Shown here piece after piece: positions 1 to 7,099 of a stretch of DNA of 33,523 nucleotides. Position numbers and translations under genes: made by a program. The notes beneath the pieces are model-generated. The model was given only the letters and a program-made list of their open reading frames with translations. It did not search any database and was not told the DNA's origin. Position 1 is the first letter of the stretch; each line of letters opens with the position of its first letter. Source of the DNA: a virus; IMG/VR virus record IMGVR_UViG_3300022929_000105, positions 1-33,523 of that record. One strand, written 5' to 3'.

Positions 1-540
1 TGCGCCTTGATCTAAACTTAGTTTTACACCCTCTCTGAATCCTGCCCTAAAGGCTTGGAAGGGTGAAGCAGTTTGATGTACTTCACTGAATATATCATTC
101 ATTTGTATGTAATTAAGTTTCCAACAAAACTCCATACCTTCGCCATCTGTTGCGGCTTCGTGTGTGTTAATACCCAGTGTATATTCTTTGGGCCAGCATT
201 TAAGTCCACCATTACCATATACTAATCCATTGAGAATGTTTTTAGCATTCCAACTGAATATACTTTGACTTATATCATTTCCGTCATTGTCCTTTTCCGG
301 AAAGTCTAGTTCTTGGTCAAAGAAATCGTCCATTACAATGTTGTCACCATCTACAGTTATAAATCTATCTGTTTCTGATTGCTTTGCACATTCTTTATGA
401 GCGGCGTCAAAGCCTTTAACTCCGTGTACACGTTTTGCCCAAGGCACCTTGTTTAATAAGTCTGCCCAATGCTCTTCTGCATTAGGTTCGTCATAACTTA
501 TATAAAAAATATCTAATTCTGATACATTAACTTTTGCCAT
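1..540 (-). CDS. Glycosyltransferase-like protein, 3' end cut by window edge
   Basis: An open frame of 180 codons starts with ATG at 540 and runs off the left edge without a stop, so the C-terminus is missing. The N-terminus reads as a nucleotide-sugar-transferase-like fold: a first strand with DIFYISYDEPN (residues 10-20), then a segment with KVPWAKRVHGVKGFDAAHKEC (31-51), then RFITVDGDN (59-67), where DGD (64-66) looks like the metal- and nucleotide-sugar-binding DxD motif of GT-A enzymes. It differs from the two other glycosyltransferase-like proteins in this operon, which share a PYDET-xxxDxD signature, so it is probably a separate family. The ATG abuts the stop of the upstream 206 aa gene (TAAATG), which implies translational coupling. 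The substrate cannot be inferred. Similar proteins occur in marine T4-like phages as far as I recall; a catalytic role is inferred. Confidence 0.6.
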   Translation of the reverse strand, partial: MAKVNVSELDIFYISYDEPNAEEHWADLLNKVPWAKRVHGVKGFDAAHKECAKQSETDRFITVDGDNIVMDDFFDQELDFPEKDNDGNDISQSIFSWNAKNILNGLVYGNGGLKCWPKEYTLGINTHEAATDGEGMEFCWKLNYIQMNDIFSEVHQTASPFQAFRAGFREGVKLSLDQGA

Positions 541-1161
541 TTATTTTTCCTTATTTGTGTATACATACTTATCGAATACTTTTTTAGTGTATATACTACA
601 CCTACTTAAATCTTCTTCTACGTTATAAAATTTACTTTTTTCTTTAACTAAATCTACTAAATCTACTTTTAAAGTTTTAATATGAAAGTGTGGATCATTC
701 TTTTTTGTAAAATGAAAATGGCAAATCTTTTTGCCATTTACTGTAAAGCCTTCGTCTAATTCCACGTTATCTGTAAGCCGTTTAATTAATCTACTGTGCA
801 TAGTTATACCAATTTTATCTGTACCAACATCAATCTTAATATCATAATTACTGTTATCATATGGAACAATCTGTGTTAGTACATCATCTTTAGTTCTAAA
901 TTCTGCTAATTCAATAGTTTTCTTTATCAACCTATATACTGATTCATTCTTTGTGTCCATCTCAACTATCACATCATTTACACTTGTTGTATCGTCTATT
1001 ACACTCAGTTGCTCTGCTGTCATTATGATGTGTTTTGCATCTGGATAGTCGTCTGTTTCACTACGACTTAAACACAATATACGGCCCGCATCATTAAAAT
1101 AAACGTGTTTATTTTCTTTACGCCTATCTAAATTCCACTGTCTCAAATCATCTAAGTTCAT
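541..1161 (-). CDS. Conserved-looking hypothetical phage protein, 206 aa
   Basis: I do not recognise a family. The protein is charged and soluble, with no signal peptide or membrane segment. It begins with a short charged helix-like stretch (MNLDDLRQWNLDRRKENKH). The middle and C-terminal parts alternate hydrophobic and charged residues and include a histidine-rich strand (ICHFHFTKK, then DPHFHIKTLKVDLVDLV, about residues 146-170). The HFHF and HFHI doublets could bind metal, but that is speculation. The start overlaps the end of the upstream glycosyltransferase-like gene by 14 bp and its stop touches the next ATG, so it is an internal member of the 4078-to-left-edge operon. Its position between two glycosyltransferase-like genes hints at a role with glycans, but nothing in the protein shows this. 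Confidence 0.75.
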   Translation of the reverse strand: MNLDDLRQWNLDRRKENKHVYFNDAGRILCLSRSETDDYPDAKHIIMTAEQLSVIDDTTSVNDVIVEMDTKNESVYRLIKKTIELAEFRTKDDVLTQIVPYDNSNYDIKIDVGTDKIGITMHSRLIKRLTDNVELDEGFTVNGKKICHFHFTKKNDPHFHIKTLKVDLVDLVKEKSKFYNVEEDLSRCSIYTKKVFDKYVYTNKEK

Positions 1162-2008
1162 CTTCCATACTCTTAATAATATCTTCTGTTAGCCAACTTT
1201 TATCTACATAATGAAACGGATATTGTTGTTGAAAGTTGCCTATCTTAAAATCTTTTATACTGGTAAAATATGTAGGTATACTTGCAGTCCAATTATCATC
1301 TAATAAACTTCCGTCTCTTAAACCTTGCATATAACTTTTCATATGTGTAAAAGAAGGTAACTCGTCTATGTGATCCATTGTGGTTTGTGATTCTATGCCT
1401 AGCAATTTTATTGCTAATGCATAAGCAACATCTCCACTCAAAAATTCTGGTTTGCCTTTTGGCATAAATTCAAAATAAAACTTTTCCCAATTTTGCATTA
1501 TAAGTTCTACTAGTTTAAAAAACTCACTAGTTAATTCTGACTTCTTAAAATAAAAGAAAGCACTATACACATTTGGCAAATTGTTAAGTGCAAAATATTC
1601 TCTATACCTTGGATGGTCTTTTGCACATTCTCCTCTAAATGTTTTAACATTTGTTGTTGCCCATATTTCTTTTTGACTCATTATATCCCACCAGTAACTA
1701 ACATCACTTGGAAAAACCATATCAGTATCTAGTATCACAGTTTCATCATAAGGAGTCATATACAAAAATTTCCATTTGTTATTAATCTTCCATTTTGCAT
1801 CTTTGGATTCGTCATTCCAAGGTATGTCTATTACTTTATCAAAAACTGCCCTATACTTTTTAGATACTTTTGTTCCTTTCTCTACACAAACACTTAGATT
1901 ATTAACTTCGCTTTGTGTAATTTTTAAACTCAAAGCAAGGGCATACGCCTGCTCTAAATAATCAGTCGTTTCGTTGTTCTGTGCGATTACTATATAACCT
2001 CTACTCAT
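1148..2008 (-). CDS. GT-A-like glycosyltransferase, 286 aa
   Basis: The N-terminus (GYIVIAQNNETTDYLEQAYA, residues 4-23) is a typical first beta strand and helix of a nucleotide-sugar-binding Rossmann-like fold. MTPYDETVILDTDMVFP (84-100) contains the DTD triad (94-96) expected to bind Mn2+ and the sugar nucleotide. GDVAYALAIKLLG lies near residues 191-204, in the position of the acceptor-side region of such enzymes. There is no membrane segment, so it should act in the cytoplasm. It is clearly a paralogue of the 295 aa protein in the same operon: both start with S-x-G-hydrophobic-AQ/AH-NN and carry the TPYDET-xxxDxD block. The start overlaps the upstream 76 aa gene by 4 bp (ATGA). Donor and acceptor are unknown; modification of virion proteins or of host surface glycans are both possible. 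Confidence 0.7.
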   Translation of the reverse strand: MSRGYIVIAQNNETTDYLEQAYALALSLKITQSEVNNLSVCVEKGTKVSKKYRAVFDKVIDIPWNDESKDAKWKINNKWKFLYMTPYDETVILDTDMVFPSDVSYWWDIMSQKEIWATTNVKTFRGECAKDHPRYREYFALNNLPNVYSAFFYFKKSELTSEFFKLVELIMQNWEKFYFEFMPKGKPEFLSGDVAYALAIKLLGIESQTTMDHIDELPSFTHMKSYMQGLRDGSLLDDNWTASIPTYFTSIKDFKIGNFQQQYPFHYVDKSWLTEDIIKSMEDELR

Positions 2009-2235
2009 CGTACTATTTCTATATCACTCTCTGTTTCTATTACTACTCTTGCACCACAGGCAAGTATTTTTTCACCGTCTACGCCGTAAACTACTTTGCT
2101 GGGACCTTTGACTTCTACTTCGTGGCAGTATGTGTTTGTACGTCCTTCTTTAATTGTAATAACAGGTTCGTTTGTACCGTGTTTTAAATTACTTCTAATC
2201 TTGTGTTGATTAACGTGTATATATTTCTTAGTCAT
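2005..2235 (-). CDS. Small conserved phage protein, 76 aa
   Basis: This is a basic, strand-rich small protein with no membrane segment. It begins MTKKYIHVNQHKIRSNLKHG and ends ARVVIETESDIEIVR, with a central NTYCHEVEVKGPSKVVYG (residues 34-51). The combination IHVNQHxIRSN ... NTY-x-HEVEVxGPSKVVY ... CGARVxIETES matches what I recall as a widespread hypothetical protein of marine T4-like cyanophages. That is recall, not a search result. No function is known to me. The short beta-rich architecture would suit a small barrel that binds nucleic acid or protein. It overlaps its upstream neighbour (the membrane protein) by 8 bp and its downstream glycosyltransferase-like neighbour by 4 bp. Confidence 0.75.
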   Translation of the reverse strand: MTKKYIHVNQHKIRSNLKHGTNEPVITIKEGRTNTYCHEVEVKGPSKVVYGVDGEKILACGARVVIETESDIEIVR

Positions 2236-2674
2236 CTTCTTTCCTAAAATGTCTTTCTATAGCAAGTTTACAACTATAAAATGCTAGATAAAAACTTGCT
2301 ATGAATGTAGCAATTATCAATGTGAATACCCAATTAATAGGATCAGTCAAATTCATAAATAAACTAATGTATGCATCAGCATCACTTTGATTACGGCTTT
2401 CGCCAAATTCTTCTTCGTAGTACTTGTCTATACCTTCGTCAACTATTTCTTGTAACTCGTCACGTTCTTCCTGCATTTCTATAGCAAGAGTCATCAATTC
2501 TTCCCAATCTTCTCCGCCTACTTCACCTGTGTATTCATATACAACTTCACAATATTCTGTCTGATACCGTTCTTTAATTTCTTCCATTGAAAGTCTGTAC
2601 TGGATTGCACTCGCAGTAAAGCCTATAAACAATGTGTACAGTACACCGGCTAATATGTAATATCTAGTTTTCAT
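2228..2674 (-). CDS. Two-helix membrane protein with acidic middle, 148 aa
   Basis: The sequence shows a hydrophobic helix near the N-terminus (about residues 5-26, YYILAGVLYTLFIGFTASAI) and a second near the C-terminus (about 114-139, WVFTLIIATFIASFYLAFY). Between them lies a Glu-rich stretch with probable helix or coiled coil (EEIKERY to YYEEEFGESRNQ). The C-terminal tail is charged (ERHFRKEDD). It should be an inner-membrane protein with a soluble loop of about 85 residues. I recognise no holin, spanin or superinfection-exclusion family. It lies inside the glycosyltransferase-like operon, overlapping its neighbours by 11 bp upstream and 8 bp downstream. A membrane anchor or scaffold for cell-surface modification, or an exclusion protein, are possible readings without direct support. 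Confidence 0.7.
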   Translation of the reverse strand: MKTRYYILAGVLYTLFIGFTASAIQYRLSMEEIKERYQTEYCEVVYEYTGEVGGEDWEELMTLAIEMQEERDELQEIVDEGIDKYYEEEFGESRNQSDADAYISLFMNLTDPINWVFTLIIATFIASFYLAFYSCKLAIERHFRKEDD

Positions 2675-2846
2675 TTATAATTCTCCAGTCTTCCCTAAAC
2701 AAACAAAAACGTTCTTCGCCACTGTCTGTTTTATACACAAATTGCATTCCTAACATTTCTATAACAATGCCTTCGTTTTCTCTGCGAAATGCGGGTTCTT
2801 TGTGTAGTATTCTATCTCCTAGTTTTGGGTGTTTATTCTTAGCCAT
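2664..2846 (-). CDS. Small hypothetical protein, 60 aa, SH3/KOW-like
   Basis: A 60-residue protein with the pattern KLGDRILHKEPAFRRENEGIVIEMLGMQFVYKTDSGEERFCLFREDWRII. The G-D-x-I/V ... G-x-V/I-x-E ... V-x-Y/W pattern is that of small five-stranded SH3-like barrels such as KOW or Tudor-like domains, but the assignment is by eye and weak. It overlaps the upstream 295 aa gene by 8 bp and the downstream membrane-protein gene by 11 bp, which supports it as a real, co-translated gene despite its length. Function unknown. Confidence 0.65.
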   Translation of the reverse strand: MAKNKHPKLGDRILHKEPAFRRENEGIVIEMLGMQFVYKTDSGEERFCLFREDWRIINEN

Positions 2847-3726
2847 ATATTTCCAATAAATCGTCTGCGTGTCGTTGTAATGCCCATTTGTTCATCAAAT
2901 GTAAATCTAGACCCTTCCAACGGCATAGGTTAAAATTCTTAATTTGTTTGTCTAATTCCAAATATAAAGTAATGTCATTAGTACCATTTACTTTATAAAT
3001 ATCGTCCCAATCGTAACTCATATACATTGTGCGTTCAGGCAAAGGAGGTATTGCTTCGCTACTAAAGTTACCCATCATATGAGCGGCAATACTAAAAGCA
3101 TAATCGTTCCTATACAACATACCTGAGAACTCATATAAGTCTTTATAAAACTCATAGTTTTGTTTGACGTGTGTTACAATATCAAAGAACTGTTTAGTAA
3201 ATTCGTTCTTTCTAAAGTAAACCACTGTTGCCCAGTACATAGTTATACCATAATTTTGCAGTCGTTCTTTGCCTGTTTGTCTACTCGATTGTATATCTTG
3301 CACATCATAATTAACCATTAAATCATTTTCGTGTCCCCAACATAGGTTCAAACTATCACTCATTACTAAGTAATCTACGTCTATTACAAGGGTTTCGTCG
3401 TAAGGCGTGATGTCATAAACAGAGGATCTGTTTTCGTTATAAAAACTTAATGTTTGAATATTATGATTTGTATCTCTAAAACTTCTAATGTTTTTATTTT
3501 TAAAGTCGTAATCTTTTTGAACTAGTATGAGATTGGGAATATGTTTTTCTATAAAGTCTTTGCCTAGCACATCTAAATTATATTCATAACTGTCAATGTC
3601 TGATACTACAGTTATATTTTCTGTGCCTAAGTTCTTTTTAATCATAGCACAGGATACACAGGCTAATTTTAAATAATTAATTTCCTTGTTGTTATGTGCA
3701 AATAATACTACGCCTTTACTACTCAT
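2839..3726 (-). CDS. GT-A-like glycosyltransferase, 295 aa
   Basis: It opens with GVVLFAHNNKEINYLKLACVS (residues 5-25), a first strand and helix like those of its 286 aa paralogue downstream. The ITPYDETLVIDVDYLVMSD block (106-124) carries DVD (116-118) as the presumed metal and nucleotide-sugar ligand. RNDYAFSIAAHMMG lies near residues 206-219. The C-terminal third is rich in aromatic and basic residues (CRWKGLDLHLMNKWALQRH), as in the acceptor side of such enzymes. There is no membrane helix. The start overlaps the upstream 119 aa gene by 8 bp and only a weak GGA precedes it, so translation is probably coupled. The closest relative in the window is the 286 aa protein, so a duplication and divergence inside this operon is likely. 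The target sugar and acceptor are unknown. Confidence 0.7.
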   Translation of the reverse strand: MSSKGVVLFAHNNKEINYLKLACVSCAMIKKNLGTENITVVSDIDSYEYNLDVLGKDFIEKHIPNLILVQKDYDFKNKNIRSFRDTNHNIQTLSFYNENRSSVYDITPYDETLVIDVDYLVMSDSLNLCWGHENDLMVNYDVQDIQSSRQTGKERLQNYGITMYWATVVYFRKNEFTKQFFDIVTHVKQNYEFYKDLYEFSGMLYRNDYAFSIAAHMMGNFSSEAIPPLPERTMYMSYDWDDIYKVNGTNDITLYLELDKQIKNFNLCRWKGLDLHLMNKWALQRHADDLLEIYG

Positions 3727-4078
3727 CTAAATCCAAATCCAATAATTTATCAACACTTCTGGACTGTCTGAGTTTAGTATAGTCTGCGTGATATTCGTTA
3801 GTGGATTCGAAATAACGACCTAGTATTTCTTCTTTGAATGCCTGCAAATCTTCAACTAGAATAGGCAACTCGTATTGGTCTAACAATACAACGGATTCTT
3901 CACCGTCTTTAATCAGCATATCAACAAATGAAATCAAACTTCTATCTATGAAGAATGTGCCTCCACCAAAACTGTAAGTGAGTAAAGTTTTGTTTTTTGC
4001 TTTGAGTTGTATTCTTTGATTGTTGAGAGTATGCCTGTAGTTGGCAAATTTTAGTGCTTTTTCTAATCTGTCGCTCAT
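3719..4078 (-). CDS. Conserved phage hypothetical protein, 119 aa, first gene of the operon
   Basis: A soluble 119 aa protein. It has an N-terminal basic helix (SDRLEKALKFANYRHTLNNQRIQLKAKNK), a beta hairpin (LLTYSFGGGTFFIDRSLISFVDMLI), a short VVLLDQYELPILVEDLQAF region and a charged C-terminal tail (SRSVDKLLDLDLDE). The combination EKALxFANYRxTLxNQ ... LTYxxxGGxFxID ... LISFVDxLIxDG resembles a hypothetical protein I recall from many marine T4-like phages. No function is established that I know of. It heads the glycosyltransferase-like operon: a late-promoter octamer lies at 4103-4110 and an AGGA ribosome-binding site at 4088-4091, 9 nt before the ATG, which fixes the start. Confidence 0.75.
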   Translation of the reverse strand: MSDRLEKALKFANYRHTLNNQRIQLKAKNKTLLTYSFGGGTFFIDRSLISFVDMLIKDGEESVVLLDQYELPILVEDLQAFKEEILGRYFESTNEYHADYTKLRQSRSVDKLLDLDLDE

Positions 4079-4087
4079 AATAATGTG

Positions 4088-4091
4088 TCCT
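4088..4091 (-). promoter_or_regulatory. Ribosome-binding site (AGGA) of the 119 aa gene
   Basis: On the minus strand the leader reads AACAGGACACATTATT before the ATG. AGGA stands 9 nt upstream of the start, a normal Shine-Dalgarno distance. Confidence 0.6.
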
Positions 4092-4102
4092 GTTGTACAC
4101 AG

Positions 4103-4110
4103 TATTTATC
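4103..4110 (-). promoter_or_regulatory. Phage late promoter octamer (GATAAATA)
   Basis: The minus-strand octamer GATAAATA differs from the T4 late -10 element TATAAATA only at its first base. It lies 24 nt before the ATG of the 119 aa gene. By T4 geometry transcription would begin about 6 nt after the octamer, giving a leader of about 19 nt with the AGGA site inside it. It should drive the whole operon down to the left edge. Confidence 0.6.
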
Positions 4111-4142
4111 AGAGTTTTAGATTGCTTTAATTAAATCTTAGT

Positions 4143-5045
4143 TTACAGTTCGCTTGATTCTGCGTATGTAGGTGTAGCAACTGTTACACTATAACCGTTA
4201 GGCAAAGTACCACTGTTTGGTCTTTCTTGTCCTACGTTGTGTTGTAGTGTTCCGTCTACAGTATCAAAATAACCTCTACCTGTGTGAGCATCTGAGAATG
4301 TTACTTGGTAACTGATTGTTGCTGTACTGCTGTCGTATTTTGCAGAAATTTGGTAATAGTTACTTGAATATGAACCTGAACCTGTTTTGATAAAAATTTC
4401 TTGGAAACTTGAAGTTAAGTCGTAGAAACCTCTTGAACCTGTGTTAGAGCCTGAACTTGCTGTAACATTGGTGTAACCCATTTTAACTGTACCCATAGCA
4501 CTTAATAAGTTAGTCCAATCTGTGTTTTGGTCATTACTTGCACCGCTACTTCTACTTGCACTAAAAGTAATTTTACCACCTGCATTAAAAAATTCTTTTG
4601 CGTGTGAGTCACTGCTAAAGTCTACAGTAAAGTAGTGAGTAACTGTGGTGTTCCAACTTGCTGTTCTTGTGGAATCAATTTTTGCTTCAGTTGACAAGTA
4701 ACCTGACTGAGCACTAAATCTATTATTGTATGCGTTAGTTACTGTTGTTTGAATAGTATTTAAATCGTCTTCTTGGATAGAGCCTGCATTTGCAACGTCA
4801 CTTACAGTAACACTAGCACCTACGTATGTAGCAATGTCCTGAGCGGCATTGATAATGTCATTTGTGTTAGTATCTGAAATTGTTGCACCCGCGGCTGGAT
4901 TATACACTGAAAAACTTTGTCCCCAACCTTCTTGTGATCCAGTTGCTGAACCTGTTATTAATAGTATGTTATTTCTAACAATATCCCAGTCAGAAGCAGT
5001 AATACTGTCTCCTGCGGATCTACTAGTCATTGTGCTTAAAGCCAT
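4143..5045 (-). CDS. Virion structural protein, fibre or baseplate accessory, 300 aa
   Basis: A Ser/Thr/Asn/Gly-rich, beta-rich protein without cysteine. The N-terminal region (MALSTMTSRSAGDSITASDWDIVRNNILLITG) followed by a second short repeat of the same kind (ISDTNTNDIINAAQDIATYVG, then ISQEDDLNTIQTTV-like) suggests two small helical modules. The C-terminal half (about 130-300) is a beta domain with HYFTVDFSSDSHAKEFFNAGGKITFSAS and QEIFIKTGSGSYSSNYYQISA. The AKEFFNAGGKI pattern is one I recall from structural proteins of marine myoviruses. Likely a virion surface or baseplate-associated protein. It has its own late promoter (5074-5081) and a strong AGGAG site (5053-5057), so expression may be high. 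The exact position in the virion is unknown. Confidence 0.65.
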   Translation of the reverse strand: MALSTMTSRSAGDSITASDWDIVRNNILLITGSATGSQEGWGQSFSVYNPAAGATISDTNTNDIINAAQDIATYVGASVTVSDVANAGSIQEDDLNTIQTTVTNAYNNRFSAQSGYLSTEAKIDSTRTASWNTTVTHYFTVDFSSDSHAKEFFNAGGKITFSASRSSGASNDQNTDWTNLLSAMGTVKMGYTNVTASSGSNTGSRGFYDLTSSFQEIFIKTGSGSYSSNYYQISAKYDSSTATISYQVTFSDAHTGRGYFDTVDGTLQHNVGQERPNSGTLPNGYSVTVATPTYAESSEL

Positions 5046-5052
5046 TCTCTAT

Positions 5053-5057
5053 CTCCT
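5053..5057 (-). promoter_or_regulatory. Ribosome-binding site (AGGAG) of the 300 aa structural gene
   Basis: The minus-strand leader reads GTAGGAGATAGAGA before the ATG. AGGAG is 7 nt upstream and is the strongest Shine-Dalgarno sequence noticed in the window. Confidence 0.7.
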
Positions 5058-5073
5058 ACAAAGTATATACACT

Positions 5074-5081
5074 TATTTATC
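5074..5081 (-). promoter_or_regulatory. Phage late promoter octamer (GATAAATA)
   Basis: A GATAAATA copy on the minus strand in the 45 bp gap between the 659 aa and 300 aa genes, 28 nt before the ATG of the 300 aa gene. The predicted leader is about 23 nt and contains the AGGAG site. Confidence 0.6.
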
Positions 5082-5090
5082 TATAATTCT

Positions 5091-7070
5091 TTACTTAACG
5101 CCGATAACCGCTTCTACTATGCCGATGCCGCCGTCTTCTTTATCTTCTAAACTTCTGCCTATAATTGCTCTTGCATCATAATCATCTGAACCTAATGCCC
5201 AAGCCATTCCTGGCTCGTCACTAGCAACCAATCTCTCACCTTTAGAAATTTTACCAATTACTTTTACAGGTACTCGACCTTGTAATGCTACTGGTAAACC
5301 TTCTGCTTCTGAGTTCATTAAGTATGCTGGGTTAGTTGATATAACACCGAACACATCTGGATCTGCGTGATTTGATGTTTGTGTAATCTCTGCTTCGCCT
5401 CCGATTTTAACAACTGTACCTGGCTCGTAGTCTGCATCTGCTGAATATATCTCAGCCATATCCGCATATTGAGCCGATGTTGCTTCACCGTCAAATGTTG
5501 TTGCTGTAACAGTACCACTGAATGTTGCCGCAACACCACCAGTAATTGTACCTGCTGATGAACTTAGTGTACCGTCTGTTAATGTACCTGCTTGAGCAAC
5601 ACCGCTAACTGTAAGTTTGTTGGATGAAGGATTATAAGTAATACCTCCATCAGTATTAACAGTTTCTGCTGTTGAGGAACCATTGTCACTGTTTACAAAA
5701 GTTAGATAGTGTGTACTGTTGTTCGCACTAGTAATTGTGTTTACTGTTGCTGAACTACCTGCACTACCTGAAACATTACCTGTTACGTCACCTGTTACAT
5801 CTCCTTGGAACTGATTAGCATACACAATACTAAATCTGTTATTGGTATTACCCAATGAGTAAGTAACATCAGTATCAGGAATAATTGGACTTGATAATAA
5901 AGCAGTTATTGAAACTGTGTCAGCAATAGCATTACCAACTACAACACTACCGTTTAGAGTAGTAGTACCTGCAACTGTTAAATTATTTGTTAAGTCTGCC
6001 GCTCCAGTAATTTGGATTGGAGCATTAACATTTGCCTGAGTGTTGACAACAACTGTGTTGATGTCTGAGTTAGTTGAGTGAATTGTGTTTATCCTTGTTG
6101 AGGAATTACCAATTGCCACGTCGCCGTATGCTCTAATGAAACCATTAGTTCCATTCCCTACGTTTAAATTATGTGACCAAGTTTGGCTAAATCTTCTTGT
6201 ACTGCTACCTAAGTCAAAACTAAGATCTGTTCCTGGAATAAAATCTTCGCCTGTTTGTACAAGTGCTGAAAGAGCCACGTTACTACCACCAACAAAAATA
6301 TTTCCTGTTACTGTATCTGCTTCATAGGCTCTATCTGCTAATGCAATAGAAGTATTAGCATATTCGTCTCTTAGGTTAAGACCTTTCTTAATACTAGTAC
6401 CAATACCATTAGAAGCACTTAAATGATCGTGCCAATTAATATTATCGCCCATTGATGATGAAACACTATCAGCGGCTGTAAATTCATAATCACTGAATAT
6501 AGCCATAATAGTTTCACCACTTGGTATTGCACCTGTGCCGTCACCTGAACTTTCTGTTTGGTTAACACTTACTAAAGCAGTAACTGGATAAGGACCACCT
6601 GATGTAGCATTTAAGAAAATGTTTCTTAATTTAGTTCCACCTGCGGTTCCGTATGTACTGCTGTATGCATCTGATACTTCACCTGCATAACTTGTGTCTA
6701 CAAAACTTGTTCCATTGTAGATTTTTAATTTGTCATCAGTTGTATCGAAGTACATAGTACCTGATTGATATCCGTCTGCTGGTGCTGAAGCACTAACGCC
6801 TGGAGTAAGTCTGATCCAACCACTACCGTTGTACACTCTCATCTGTGTAGATGATGTGTCATACCATAATTGTCCAGTTAATTTATTTGTTGGACTAGGT
6901 GCTGTGCTGTTTGCAAAGTTCTCTAAGTGTCTAATTGAATTTTGAACAAAGTATTGTCCGTAACCACTAACGTTCTTTCCTACTAAGGAAAGACTATAAT
7001 TAGTAGTGTCAACTACACCGTCTGCAACTGTAACACTTGTGCCACTTGTCGTTGATACTGTATATGCCAT
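5091..7070 (-). CDS. Tail-fibre-like structural protein with G2-like C-terminal domain, 659 aa
   Basis: This is a modular fibre-like protein. Two copies of a short beta module occur near the N-terminus: GQLWYDTSSTQMRVYNGSGW (66-85) and GTMYFDTTDDKLKIYNGTSF (104-123). Two copies of another follow further on: FIPGTDLSFDLGSSTRRFSQ and IIPDTDVTYSLGNTNNRFSI. After these comes a repetitive Gly/Ser/Thr/Val shaft (GDVTGDVTGNVSG and similar). The C-terminal part, about 535-659, starts YADMAEIYSADADYEPGTVV and includes FGVISTNPAYLMNS and LQGRVPVKVIG. This pattern resembles the peptidase-G2-like or chaperone-type C-terminal domains of phage fibres, which help trimerise the shaft and may be cut off autocatalytically. 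Such proteins act in host recognition or as baseplate whiskers. It has its own late promoter (7092-7099) and a GAGGA site 11 nt before the ATG. Confidence 0.75.
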   Translation of the reverse strand: MAYTVSTTSGTSVTVADGVVDTTNYSLSLVGKNVSGYGQYFVQNSIRHLENFANSTAPSPTNKLTGQLWYDTSSTQMRVYNGSGWIRLTPGVSASAPADGYQSGTMYFDTTDDKLKIYNGTSFVDTSYAGEVSDAYSSTYGTAGGTKLRNIFLNATSGGPYPVTALVSVNQTESSGDGTGAIPSGETIMAIFSDYEFTAADSVSSSMGDNINWHDHLSASNGIGTSIKKGLNLRDEYANTSIALADRAYEADTVTGNIFVGGSNVALSALVQTGEDFIPGTDLSFDLGSSTRRFSQTWSHNLNVGNGTNGFIRAYGDVAIGNSSTRINTIHSTNSDINTVVVNTQANVNAPIQITGAADLTNNLTVAGTTTLNGSVVVGNAIADTVSITALLSSPIIPDTDVTYSLGNTNNRFSIVYANQFQGDVTGDVTGNVSGSAGSSATVNTITSANNSTHYLTFVNSDNGSSTAETVNTDGGITYNPSSNKLTVSGVAQAGTLTDGTLSSSAGTITGGVAATFSGTVTATTFDGEATSAQYADMAEIYSADADYEPGTVVKIGGEAEITQTSNHADPDVFGVISTNPAYLMNSEAEGLPVALQGRVPVKVIGKISKGERLVASDEPGMAWALGSDDYDARAIIGRSLEDKEDGGIGIVEAVIGVK

Positions 7071-7081
7071 TTTCTTTTTAT

Positions 7082-7086
7082 TCCTC
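7082..7086 (-). promoter_or_regulatory. Ribosome-binding site (GAGGA) of the fibre-like gene
   Basis: The minus-strand leader reads GAGGAATAAAAAGAAA before the ATG. GAGGA ends 11 nt upstream, slightly long spacing. If the late promoter at 7092-7099 follows T4 geometry, the mRNA would start at the first G of this site. Confidence 0.5.
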
Positions 7087-7091
7087 TAAAC

Positions 7092-7099
7092 TATTTATT
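7092..7099 (-). promoter_or_regulatory. Phage late promoter octamer (AATAAATA)
   Basis: AATAAATA on the minus strand, one base from the GATAAATA form seen elsewhere here. It overlaps the stop codon of the upstream 209 aa gene (7098-7100) and lies before the fibre-like gene. Confidence 0.5.

Noticed and set aside
4081-4100. Inverted repeat TGTGT/ACACA around the 119 aa gene's ribosome-binding site as an RNA switch
   Set aside because: The stem is only 5 bp, and with the late promoter at 4103-4110 the 5' arm would lie partly before the expected transcription start, so it would not form in the mRNA.
5318-5539. Nested 73-codon minus-strand frame inside the fibre-like gene
   Set aside because: It lies wholly within the well-supported fibre gene in another frame, and its Gln/His/Leu-rich translation is a typical frame shadow.
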